Shown: positions 1 through 9,930 of the stretch, piece after piece | Position numbering within the stretch: the stretch's first letter is position 1 | Layout: every line of letters begins with the position of its first letter | NCBI RefSeq assembly: GCF_001659605.2 | Contig: NC_035168.2 | Span: 11,011,516 to 11,075,515 of the forward strand | Length of the DNA stretch: 64,000 nt | Reading direction: 5' to 3' | DNA from: Manihot esculenta | Lineage: Eukaryota; Streptophyta; Magnoliopsida; Malpighiales; Euphorbiaceae | The notes under the pieces: model-generated | Database searches by the model: none | What the model was told of the DNA's origin: nothing | Seen by the model: the letters and a program-made list of their open reading frames with translations, nothing else | Program-made: the position numbers and the translations under genes

Positions 1-529
1 CTCTAACTATCCGTCAATCTAGGGATGGAAAACAATGTTGAAATCCAACCTAGTGCTCATAGCATTCTATAGAGGTTAATTGAGGCCCTTATCTAACACT
101 ATAGAGACTGGAGCTCCGTGCAACTTTGTAATCTCATCCATATAGATCTATGCTAGCTTGTCTATAGAGTAACTACTCTTAACAAGGATATAATGAGCAG
201 ATTTGGTTAATTTGTCCACTATTATTCATACAGATTCATGTTTATTGGACGTCACTGCTATCCCAATTACAAAATCCATAGCCATGTGTCCACATTTTTA
301 TTATGGAATGGCTAGTGAGTTAAACATTCTAGTTGGCTGCTGGTGCTCCAACTTCAACCTTTGACACTCTTCACATGTAAATACAAAATGGGCTATCTCC
401 CTCTTCATAGAAGGCCATTAATATACCTTTTTCAAATCTTTCATAATGTCTCATTTTAATCCTATGTAATATGGTACACATAATATGTTACCATAATGAA
501 GGATCCCTTTATTGTCGAACTTGAACTCA

Positions 530-793
530 CTATTCGTACCTTGTTGAACTACTCTTGCTATTTTCACAAACTCTGTATCCTTGTGCTATTTCTATTCCAC
601 ATGCTGTTTCTATTCCACTTGCTCTTAGAAACACAAGGGTCACTTTTATTTGTGCTATTAAAGCACTTGTACTAGACAACTCTAACTGCAAACCTTCATT
701 GACTAATTTGTAAAACTCTTTCACTATTGGTCTCTTTTCCACTGTAATGTGAGATTGCCTAATATTCTTAGCTAAGAGCATATGATAGCACAT
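530..793 (-). pseudogene. RNase H-to-integrase linker remnant of the decayed gypsy element
   Basis: An 87-codon open stretch lies between the solo LTR insertion and the integrase core. Its position and composition fit the connection segment that precedes the integrase zinc domain in gypsy polyproteins. No single motif makes the call alone; it rests mainly on its place between reverse transcriptase and integrase on the same strand. Confidence 0.4.
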
Positions 794-1664
794 TTGCCTA
801 CTTGGATAATATTCAATCTTATAGTCATAATCACTAAGTAGCTATATCCATCTCCTCTACCTCAAGTTCAGCTCCCTCTAACTCAAGATGTATTGCAACC
901 TTTTATGATATGTGAAGATCTCACATTTTACCTTACAAATATAATGCCTCCACATCTTGAGTGCAAAAATTACAATTGTCATCTATAGATTATATGGGGA
1001 TAATTCAGTTCATGCTTCTTCAATTGTAACAACCCGAAAATCGGACCGCTACCGGCGCTAGGATCCGGGTCGACTTAAGGCCGCCGGGACCCGTAGCAAG
1101 CCTGACATAACCTGTAAACCTGTATAATCCCATACATGATCAACAACATGCATAAAAATTTAAACTTTTCTTTGAACATCCAACTCAACCTGAACATACA
1201 TGTACATAGTCATGATCATAATCATGATCCCTCTGTGGGATTTCCTCAATGCCCCAACGGGCGATGCAACATGAGATGAGTTGGCTTAAACATAAACATT
1301 ATAAAACATTTCTATAGATCATGTATCACAAGGGATAACAATACTCATAGGGTCAAGCACATCTATAACCTCAATATATATCTCTTTACATAACATACTG
1401 AAATCTCTTACATTACATCACAATACAATTGTCATGTCCACAATCTAACTATTACATAGACATACTTCAAAACTCTGGCTAACCTTCTGGTCTACCCTGT
1501 ACCTGCACATCTGGGGTTAGGGGAGAGGGGTGAGCTACAAAGCCCAGTGAGCAGGATAAAGAAATCAATATATTAAAATTTCATGCTTTCATGGAATGCA
1601 ACACATCACAACAAATCACATCTCGGATGGTATTGTCACCAATAGTCCTCTACATAGTCCAACT

Positions 1665-1857
1665 GTGCCGGGACGTAGAATGGGTACAACCGGTCTTTCC
1701 CTTAACATAACATATCAAACAGTCCAACTGTGCCAGGGACGTAGAATGGGTACAACCTGGACTTTCTCTTACATCGTGCCAGGGACGTAGAATGGGTACA
1801 ACCTGGACTTTCTCTTACATCGTGCCAGGGACGTAGAATGGGTACAACCTGGACTTC
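1665..1857. repeat. Minisatellite in the solo LTR, four units
   Basis: Four copies of a unit of about 46 bp occur, each containing the core GACGTAGAATGGGTACAACC. The first unit is longer and diverged; the last three are nearly identical. The related solo LTR at 8308-10557 has only three copies in the inverse orientation, so copy number varies within the family. Confidence 0.85.
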
Positions 1858-2266
1858 CATACCATATCATGCCGTAGCATCATCATGCCATATAAGGACT
1901 AAAGGGTCATCCAATAACCAATCCACATCAACATCATAAATGCAATGCAACATATTCGTGAGCATTAATGCAAACAACCTACTATATCTCATGGCATTCA
2001 TGATGCATGGATCATGCTCAAAATTCATATTTCATTTAATTTAAAACTTAAGGTTTATTCCACTCACCTCTAGCTAGCTCTGACAAACTCTGTAGCAGCT
2101 GGCTCAATGCTGGGCTCCTCGGTTCCTCGGGTCCGAACCTACACAGGTGGACTCCAATGAGGGACCAAACATACATAAACATAACTCTAGTATACTCCCC
2201 AAAAACCCCCTAAAACATCCTGAAACAATCATAGAAAAACATGCAAGAATTGACTGGACAGGGCAC

Positions 2267-2507
2267 TTTCGGCGGCAGGTTCGGCGGCCGAAAGTCCCTC
2301 CAGAGCCGAAAGTCAGGCAGGTTCGGCGGCACCTTCGGCGGCCGAAACTCCCAGACAGAGGCGAAACTCATGCATGTTCGGCGGCACCTTCGGCGGCCGA
2401 AAGTGCCAGACAGAGACGAAAGTCTCCTTTCGGGGGCAACTTCGGCAGCCGAAAGGCCTGCCTCACCAGCCATGTTCGGCGGCCGAAAGTGCCTTCGGCT
2501 GCCGAAC
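2267..2507. repeat. Array of TTCGGCNGCCGAA palindromes (downstream of the LTR promoter)
   Basis: At least six complete 13-bp palindromes of the form TTCGGCNGCCGAA are present, plus half sites, in about 240 bp that are far more GC-rich than the surroundings. Relative to the LTR's own orientation (minus), the array lies several hundred bases downstream of the TATA box. The six-frame open stretches here are a by-product of GC richness and are not genes. Confidence 0.85.
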
Positions 2508-3063
2508 CTGGTTTCTGCCAAAAGGCAGAAACTTGGCTCCTTTGTGCATTTTTGCCTCCAAACTCACCAATCATGCATAAACTAGTTCTAAAACATGCAT
2601 ACACATCATACATTACACCTAGGGGTCTCAAACTAGCAAATACCCCAACTACAACACTTCAAACACACAAAAAAATCAACATACATTGTTCATCAAAACA
2701 TCAAAACCCATAAACTCATCAACAAGCCTAAACATGCATCTCTACCCATAAAACAACTTAATGCTTGTTTAAAACACATAACAAGGGTGGATCCGAGCTT
2801 ACCTCTTGAAGAAACGAGAGGGAAGGCGATCCTAGCTTGGAGATGGAGAGATTGAGCTCTTTGAACCTCCAAGTACCCAAAACTTGCTCTTTACTCACAG
2901 ATCTTCAAAACAGAAGTTAAAACCCGTAAAAATTATGGACGATCTAAGGAAAACACTCAAGATCGAGGGAGGGGTGGCGGAGACTCACCTTGGCCGACAA
3001 CGGGGGAGAAAAAGCTCGCCCGTGCGGACCTAAGGGACCCTTTTATAGTGGCTGGCCAGGCCA

Positions 3064-3226
3064 CGTTCGGGGGCCGAAAGTGCCTCCGCATGCATGCCAT
3101 GTTCGGCGGCCGAACTTGACTTTCGGCGGCTGAACCTGGGCTTCCCTCACTCATGCTTTCGGGGGCCTAACGTGCCTCCAAAACGCATGCATGTTCGGCG
3201 GCCGAACTTGACTTTCGACGGCCGAA
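3064..3226. repeat. Array of TTCGGCNGCCGAA palindromes (upstream of the LTR promoter)
   Basis: Two perfect and two one-mismatch copies of the palindrome TTCGGCGGCCGAA occur with related CTTTCGGGGGCC motifs, just upstream (in LTR orientation) of a TATAAAAGGG box read on the minus strand. The matching array in the other solo LTR is at 8485-8646. Confidence 0.8.
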
Positions 3227-3604
3227 CCTGGGTTTTCCTCCAAAGACTTTTCATGCAAAAACTCATTTAAAATTTCATACTTAAAACTATGAAATACCTT
3301 AAAACATTTTATGAAAACATGTTTCTACCCTACTGGAGGCTTCCGACATCCGAGATTCCACCGGACGGTAGGAATTTCGATACCGGAGTCTAGCCGGGTA
3401 TTACATCAATTATCTAAAAGCATAAGCTATCACACTATCATTCTACATTAACACACAATCTAGTCTCACTCAGGATGCATCACAAAACATTATAAAGTTT
3501 TCATTACTTATAACCAGAGCTAACACTAGTGCAAAAGTTAACCTCCTCTTAAATTTCTGAAAACTCTCTTCATATTGGCCTGTCCATACAAAGTTTTGAT
3601 TCTT

Positions 3605-3930
3605 CTAAGTCAACATAGCTATAAGAGCAGCTATTTTGGAGAAATCATGCACAAATCTCTTGTAGTAACCTGCCAAACCTAATAAACTTTTTATTTCTGT
3701 CATTACAATGGCTCTTAGCCAGTTTGCTACCGCTTCTACTTTCTTAGGGTCCACTTCAATACTTTTCTTTAATACTATATGTCGCAATAAAAAAATGCTC
3801 CTTAACCAGAACTCACACTTAGAGAAATTTCCATACGATTTATTTCCTCAGAGTTTGCAACACTCTCTTCAGATGATGAGCATGCTCTTCTGCATTCTTA
3901 AAGTATACTAAGACATTATCAATAAATAAG
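3605..3930 (-). pseudogene. Reverse transcriptase C-terminal remnant of the decayed gypsy element
   Basis: At 3605-3787 the minus strand encodes residues including EVDPKKVEAVANW and SLLGLAGYYKRFVHDFSKIA, the conserved end of gypsy reverse transcriptase. Just upstream (about 3840-3930), in another frame, lies FIDNVLVYFKNAEEHAHHL. This is the catalytic YxDD box region, with the second Asp replaced by Asn. At least one frameshift separates the two parts. Polymerase activity is lost. Confidence 0.8.
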
Positions 3931-5829
3931 TTAAAGTGATAAAAAAAAAAGGCCTGAATACTATATTCATGAGATCTATAAATGTTATAGGAGCATTTTT
4001 CAGTCCAAACGATATTACTAAGTACTTATAATATCTATATTTAGTTTTGAAAGTTGTCTTAGACACATAATCTTCTCTAGTTTTTAACTAATGATACCCA
4101 TATCTCATATATATCTTTGAGAAATAACTGACTCCTGCTAGTTGGTCAAACAGATCATCAATCTTGGATAAAAGATACTTATTCTTAGTAGTGACTTTGT
4201 TCAACTACTGGTATTCAATATAGGGTCCTAAGAATTCAACCTTCTTTTTCATAAATAACACTAAAACACCCTAAGGTGAGGTACTAAGTCAGATAAAATC
4301 CTTATCTACCAAATCTTATAACAACTCCTTCAATTCCTTGAAATTTGCAGGTGTTACCTTACAGAGAGGAATAAAGATAGGTCTAGTACTTAGCAACACT
4401 TTAATTTCAAACTCTACTTCTTTATCAGGTGGCAATCCTAGCAGTTCCTCTAGGAAAATATCCAAAAACTCTCTAACCATGAGCATTGAAGCTAATTCAT
4501 TGACTTGACTTTCAAGCTCTCTTACATGAGCAAGGAACCCTGATAGCCCTTCCTAAGTAACCTATGAGCCTTTAAAACAAATATCAATCCCTTAAGCATA
4601 ATTGACTTGTCCCCTCGAAAGATAACTCTAATCCATCCGGTCCTCTGAAACTAATTATCTTGTCTCTATAGTTCAAGGTAGCACCATAAGTGAAAAGTAA
4701 ATCCATCCCTAGAATGATGTAAAAATCTATCAACTTTAGAACCACAAAGTCAGTTTGAAGGCACTTGTCCTCAACTGTAACTGGACAGACCTAATAGACT
4801 ATCTCTGTCAATAATGGATCACACTTTAGTCCACTAATCCATAGAGGAACTTAAGCCTAAAAGTGAACAACCCCAATCTGTCTATGGCCCTTAGAGAATC
4901 AAAAGAATTAGAGCCTACACATCATCAGATCTAATTGTGGGTTTACCTGACACCAATGTGTTTGATGTGTTAGCCTCTTGTTATGTTATAGTGAAGATCT
5001 AAGCTGGAGTTGAAGGACTTTCTCTTTAGGAACCTATTGAAGAAGATGTTGTCCATTTTCCTTTACCTTGCCTTCTATCCTGAGATGTGGCTTAGGCTAT
5101 TGGCTAGGCCATACTACCAAAAGTTGTTTGCTGGGACTATGCCATCTTGGTTACATTAGGATACTTACGTGTCATATGTCTCTCTTGTCCATATTTGTAA
5201 CCTGTTGTAGTGCCAAACCTACAAGGCCCCTTGTGTGGCTTCACACACTTGATATATCCAAAGCTATCAGACCTAGACCTTGAACCACTATATATGCCCA
5301 TATCTAACTTCAACCTATTCTAGAACTTGTTCTTTTTTGTCTTCTTTATGGATTTTCTCCATTTCTTACTTTCTGTGGTGGCTGCATTCGAAGAAAACAT
5401 ATTAAAATTTCTTATCCTCAAGGCCTTGAAACCTAATAATTATGCCACTTACAGCTTCACTATTTCTTGTATAATGACACTAGCCTCCATCTTTCAAGCT
5501 ACATCCATAATAGTGTCAAAGCCCTCTCTTTTTCTTTACTGCTAAGATTAGAGAGTACCTATAATGAAGTGTCATACCTCATAATTCTCTTCTACTCAGT
5601 ATCATAAGTCTGTCCCACATACTACAATAAATCCAAAAACTTATCAGTATACTCAATCTGCCTCAATTGTTCAAATTTGATTATCTTTAGCCCTCTGTAA
5701 CTATCTGAAAAAGCCCATCATGCAAACTCATTTTGCAAACTATTCTCATAAAAAGCTTTCCAACTTTGGTTCCATATAGCCCTTGAACTAGTTCTTTACT
5801 TTTTTACATTTTAGAGTGAACCTTGCCAT

Positions 5830-6135
5830 CTAAATGGCTCTGCTATCACTAACTACCAACTTATCAGCAGTCATCTTCACTGCCTTAATATACTCAAACG
5901 GGTCATTATTCTCCTTACACTTAGGAGGATCGAACTTCAAGTAATCTATCATCTTAACCTTGCTCCCCACTATTAGGTTGGTTTTACATGACTGGATTTT
6001 AGGAACCACTACTTTTATAAATGAAGATGGTGTTACTATATCCCTTGGGATAGGGTCTACTGGATTTTGATAATATGGTGGAGGCGAGTACATGGGGTTG
6101 GGTGGATAAGGTAGGTAATATGGTGGGTAAGGCAT
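5830..6135 (-). pseudogene. gag remnant of the decayed gypsy element
   Basis: A 101-codon open stretch begins with a Pro/Tyr-rich segment (repeated PYPP and PPPYY) and continues into residues such as YLKFDPPKCKENNDPFEYI. This matches the usual start of the gypsy gag domain (LxFxPPKFxGxxDPxE). The frame is soon lost; traces of the zinc-knuckle region continue at about 5070-5280. It lies directly downstream of the LTR and primer-binding site, as gag should. Non-functional. Confidence 0.65.
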
Positions 6136-6234
6136 GTATAAGGGGGAAGGGTGATAGCTAGAGTAGTCCGATTAATCTTTCATGAGCCCAAATTCTAGGT
6201 TCAATCATATAAACCTAGAGCTCTAATATCAATT

Positions 6235-6627
6235 TGTAACAACACAAAAATTAAACCACTACTAGCATTAATGTTCATATCAACTTAAGATTGCTAGAAC
6301 TTGTAGTAAGCCTAATATGCAATTTGTGTACCTAATAAAAACCCAATATGACCTTAACATACATGAAAACATCATCCATGAAACTCAACATATGATTAAA
6401 CATATATGTAAGAACATAACTAGGAGCCCTCATCAAATACTCTAGCATAATTGATGTGTGTACAAGGGGGGCATTATTTTTCAACAAATTGAGTCACATG
6501 AGAGCTCAAAGAAGTTTCAAATATGCTAGCTATGAAACTCGAAATCAACTTTTGAACCACCCAATATCAAATTATCATAGGTGAAAGAAAGGTATTCGAG
6601 ATGAAAACTATATTTGGAAAGTAGGGG
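6235..6627 (-). mobile_element. Old gypsy 5' LTR, inner part (continues at 17043)
   Basis: Starting TGTAACAACACAAAAATTAAACC, this aligns base by base with the solo LTR end at 1025 but with many G/C positions changed to A/T. It is the inner end of the 5' LTR of the decayed gypsy element, next to the decayed primer-binding site. The copia element at 6628-17037 splits it. From about 6452 the sequence no longer resembles the solo LTRs and may be another old insertion (see 17043-17780). Confidence 0.75.
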
Positions 6628-8129
6628 TGCTAGGAAATCCAGAGATTATTGCAACCCAAAGGCGCAGCTGAAAAATAAAATTTCTCTGATTTCCTTTTTT
6701 CAGAATCCGAGTGCTTCGTTTATTTCATAAGAAGGATATGAGACTAACTTGTTAATCTCGTCAAGAAGATACAATGCCGGACTGATGGTGCTACTTTTTC
6801 AAACGAACACCCTCTATGGTATCCACACGAATGTCTTCTATCCTTCTAGAGTGCTAGCTCTCTCAAAGATGGATAGATTATGTGCTCCACAATCTGCAAT
6901 AGTTAGACTGAATTTTTCTCAAAAATTAACATCCTCCTTCCACAATTCATAGAAGGAGTATTTATATGTTTCAGTCTTTTGTTTTTCCCAAAAAGAGTTG
7001 TGTTCACAACCCACTATCACAATCTCATAGATACTCAAATATCTTATGTGATAGAGTCCTTTATCTGTAACAGTTACAGATAGACTACAGATCTTTTAAA
7101 TATTATTATCTTATACTAATAAATGATTAATAATAATAACACTTTATTATTACTAATTAATATTAATAATAATAACACTTTATTATTATTAATTATATTA
7201 ATGATTAATAATAATAACATTTTATTATTATTAATTATATTAATGGGTTTTGGGCTTTTAGCCCATTAATATGTCATAGCACATCAACAACGTTCTTTTG
7301 TGTGTAACCCAATAGGCTCACATTAATTGGCAATAGGCCCAATCCCACAAGGCTCATAAGTCATAAGTGGCCTCTATCAAGACATTATGATTACCCAACT
7401 AATATGAGGATCAATAGTCCGATAAAGCCTAATAGATAGAACATGTATTAATCCATTTGTCACACGATATCTAGTTTGAACATAAGTCATGGTCAATGTC
7501 AAACTTATAATGTTCAAACTTATGATTTCTCGATCTCTAAGTAGACTGATAAATTCAAATGATATTGATCACACTATCAATTCATTTGAGCACGGCCATG
7601 CACTTTTCAGTCTAACTTATCGAGGGGCACAGAAGATATCTCTCTCAGAGAGAGGAACAAATCCTATCTTGATTATTCATTATCCTCTACATAATTTCTA
7701 TTATGCTCAATCATAACCTTTATGATTGTCCGATTAAAGACAATGTTTGGTTATGTCAAAACACAATAGTCCTTATGTTGGAAACTATGAGAATCTCAAG
7801 TCAAAGGATTAAGACATAACTACTTTGAGATTTACTTATGACAATAACCCATATAGTGATCTCAATACGGGTCCATCCAATACTTTGTTCTCTAACAAGT
7901 ATCTATGATTATTGAATTATATCAACATATACATAATCATCTCATAATTATCAATCAATAATCATACTAGTTATATTTTATTATCATCAACATAATAATA
8001 AGTAACTAGGGATGACAATCATTATTATGTAACATGCAAACAAATAATAATGAGAAAAACCTCTTTTATTAATAACCAAACGACATACAAAAAGGTCCAA
8101 GATAATGGCCTAGGGCAAATACACTAATA
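6628..8129 (-). repeat. 3' LTR of the copia element
   Basis: 1502 bp. The outer end keeps TG (TGCTAGGAAATCC on plus) while the inner end reads ...CACTAATA where CTAACA is expected. It contains an AT-rich stretch of repeated TAATAATAATAACACTTTATTATT at about 7100-7250. It lacks the 119-bp duplication found in the 5' LTR. Confidence 0.95.
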
Positions 8130-8484
8130 ATCTCCCACTTGCACTAGGCCTAATTATACAAGTATCTAATACCCATAGACCTAGTGTGCTGATCATGCTT
8201 GACCTGTAAAAGAGGCTTGGTCAGTGGATCTGCAATGTTGTCACTTGTGTCTACTTTGCATATTTTGATATCTCCTCTATCAATGATCTCTCGAATAAGG
8301 TGATATCTGTAATACCCGGCTAGACTCCGGTATCAGAATTCCTACCGTTCGGTGGAATCTCGGATGTCGGAAGCCTCTAGTAGGGTAGAAACATGTTTTC
8401 ATAAAATGTTTTAAAGTATTTCATGGTTTTAAGTATGAAAATTAAATGAGTTTTTGCATGAAAAGTCTTTGGAGGAAAACCCAG

Positions 8485-8646
8485 GTTCGGCCGCCGAAAG
8501 TCAAGTTCGGCCGCCGAACATGCATGCGTTTTGGAGGCACGTTAGGCCCCCGAAAGCATGAGTGAGGGAAGTCCAGGTTCGGCCGCCGAAACCCAAGTTC
8601 GGCCGCCGAAATGGCATGCATGCGGAGGCACTTTCGGCCCCCGAAC
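8485..8646. repeat. Promoter-proximal TTCGGCCGCCGAA palindrome array
   Basis: Four perfect palindromes (about 8486, 8506, 8579 and 8600) and related CTTTCGGCCCCCGAA motifs lie immediately before the TATA box. Each contains GCCGCC, the core of the GCC box bound by plant ERF/AP2 factors. Binding is an inference. Confidence 0.8.
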
Positions 8647-8664
8647 GTGGCCTGACCAGCCACC

Positions 8665-8670
8665 TATAAA
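8665..8670 (+). promoter_or_regulatory. Predicted TATA box of the gypsy-family LTR promoter
   Basis: CACCTATAAAAGGGTCAC is a strong plant TATA context and is conserved in the other solo LTR (minus strand near 3037-3045). The palindrome array at 8485-8646 ends about 20 bp upstream, so it would be the proximal promoter. Inferred from sequence only; no transcript evidence. Confidence 0.65.
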
Positions 8671-9188
8671 AGGGTCACTTAGCCGAAATGGGCGAGCTTT
8701 CTCCCATTTTCGGCCACAGCTAGCTTCCGACCTCCCTCTCCCCAAATCTTGTGTTCTTTCTCCAAATCTCCTCCATTTTTCTTGAGTTTTCACCTCTCAT
8801 TGCAAGTTTTGAGCATTTAAGACAAGTTTTGGAGCTTTGAAAACTCAGGAGCTCATTTGCTTGGATCTCCGAGTTTAGGTCGTCTCTCTCTCTATCATCA
8901 AGAGGTAAGAGCCGATCTTAAGCTCATTGTATGTTTTAAGTAAGTTTTAAGTTGTTTTATGGGGTAGAATGGCATGTATAGGGTTGTATGAGTTTTTAAG
9001 CAAATGTTATGTTTTTGAACAATGTGGCATGTTTGAAGTGTTGTAGTTGGGGTATTTGATAGTTTGAGACCCCTAGGTGTGATGTATGATGTGTATGCAT
9101 GTTTTAGAACAGGTTTATGCATGATTTGAGGCTTTGGGAGGCAAGAGGTTCATTTGAGCCAAGTTTCTGCCCATTTGGGAGAAACCAG

Positions 9189-9378
9189 GTTCGGCAGCCG
9201 AAGGAACTTTCGGCCGCCGAACCCCCTTGTGGAGGCAGCATTCGGCTGCCGAAGCTTGCCCCCGAAAAGAGACTTTCGTCTCTGTCTTGGACTTTCGGCC
9301 GCCGAAGGTGCCGCCGAAAGTGCCTGACTTTCGGCTCTGGAGGGACTTTCGGCCGCCGAACCTACCGCCGAAAGTGCC
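9189..9378. repeat. Downstream TTCGGCNGCCGAA palindrome array
   Basis: Five palindromes (about 9192, 9210, 9242, 9295 and 9349) with half sites, some 500 bp downstream of the TATA box. It corresponds to the array at 2267-2507 in the other solo LTR. Confidence 0.8.
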
Positions 9379-9784
9379 CTGTCCAGCTATTTCTTGCATG
9401 TTTTTATGTAATTGTTTTATGATGTTTTAGGGGGTTTTTGGGGAGTATATTAGAGTTATGTTTATGTATGTTTGGTCCCTCATTGGAGTCCACCTGTGTA
9501 GGTTCGGACCCGAGGAACCGAGGACCCCAGCAGTGAGCCAGCTGCTACAGAGTTTGTCAGAGCTAGCCAGAGGTGAGTGGAATAAACCTTAAGTTTTAAA
9601 ATAAATGAAATATGAATTTTGAGCATGATCCATGCATCATGAATGCCATGAGATATAGTAGGTTGTTTGCATTAGTATTCACGAATATGTTGCATTGCAT
9701 TTATGATGTTGATGTGGATTGGTTATTGGATGATCCTTTAGTCCTCATATGGTATGATGATGTTATGGCATGATATGGTATGGA

Positions 9785-9930
9785 AGTCCAGGTTGTACCC
9801 ATTCTACGTCCCTGGCACGATGTAAGAGAAAGTCCAGGTTGTACCCATTCTACGTCCCTGGCACATTGGTATGTATGATATATTATGTTAAGAGAAAGAC
9901 CGGTTGTACCCATTCTACGTCCCGGCACTT
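9785..9930. repeat. Minisatellite in the second solo LTR, three units
   Basis: Three copies of the unit with core GGTTGTACCCATTCTACGTC, the reverse complement of the repeat at 1665-1857, one copy fewer. Confidence 0.85.

Larger units (their letters stand above)
1025..3405 (-). mobile_element. Solo LTR of the gypsy family, 2381 bp, TSD TCAAT
   Basis: On the plus strand it begins TGTAACAACCCG and ends CCGGGTATTACA, a standard TG...CA LTR. It is flanked on both sides by TCAAT (1020-1024 and 3406-3410), a perfect 5-bp target duplication. No internal coding region is present, so it is a solo LTR left by recombination between the two LTRs of one element. It lies inside the pol of an older member of the same family. 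It carries two clusters of TTCGGCNGCCGAA palindromes (about 2267-2507 and 3064-3226), a TATA box read leftward near 3037-3045, and a 46-bp tandem repeat (1665-1857). Confidence 0.95.
1..6234 (-). mobile_element. Decayed Ty3/gypsy retrotransposon internal region (left end outside window)
   Basis: Reading the minus strand from 6234 to 1 gives gag, reverse transcriptase, the RNase H/connection region and then integrase, the Ty3/gypsy order. A decayed primer-binding site (6220-6231, from TGGTATCAGAGC) lies beside the LTR that starts at 6235. The integrase core is recognisable at about 1-310: residues like KLTKSAHYILVKS, then DEITKLHGAPVSIV, then FHP-IDG- where FHPQTDGQSE is expected. The coding sequence is full of stops, many of them TAG or TAA where Gln is expected, so it cannot be translated. 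It is interrupted by a solo LTR at 1025-3405. The 3' LTR must lie left of the window. Gypsy assignment is firm; the exact lineage is not. Confidence 0.85.

Noticed and set aside
2147..2713. Long open stretches on both strands (up to 188 codons) within the first solo LTR, and similar ones near 8442-9430
   Set aside because: They come from GC-rich palindrome arrays that lack stop codons in several frames at once. No protein family match and no coding-like conservation between the two LTR copies.
2267..9378. Regularly recurring short palindromes resembling a CRISPR-like array
   Set aside because: This is plant nuclear DNA inside an LTR. Spacers are irregular and related to each other, and there are no cas genes.
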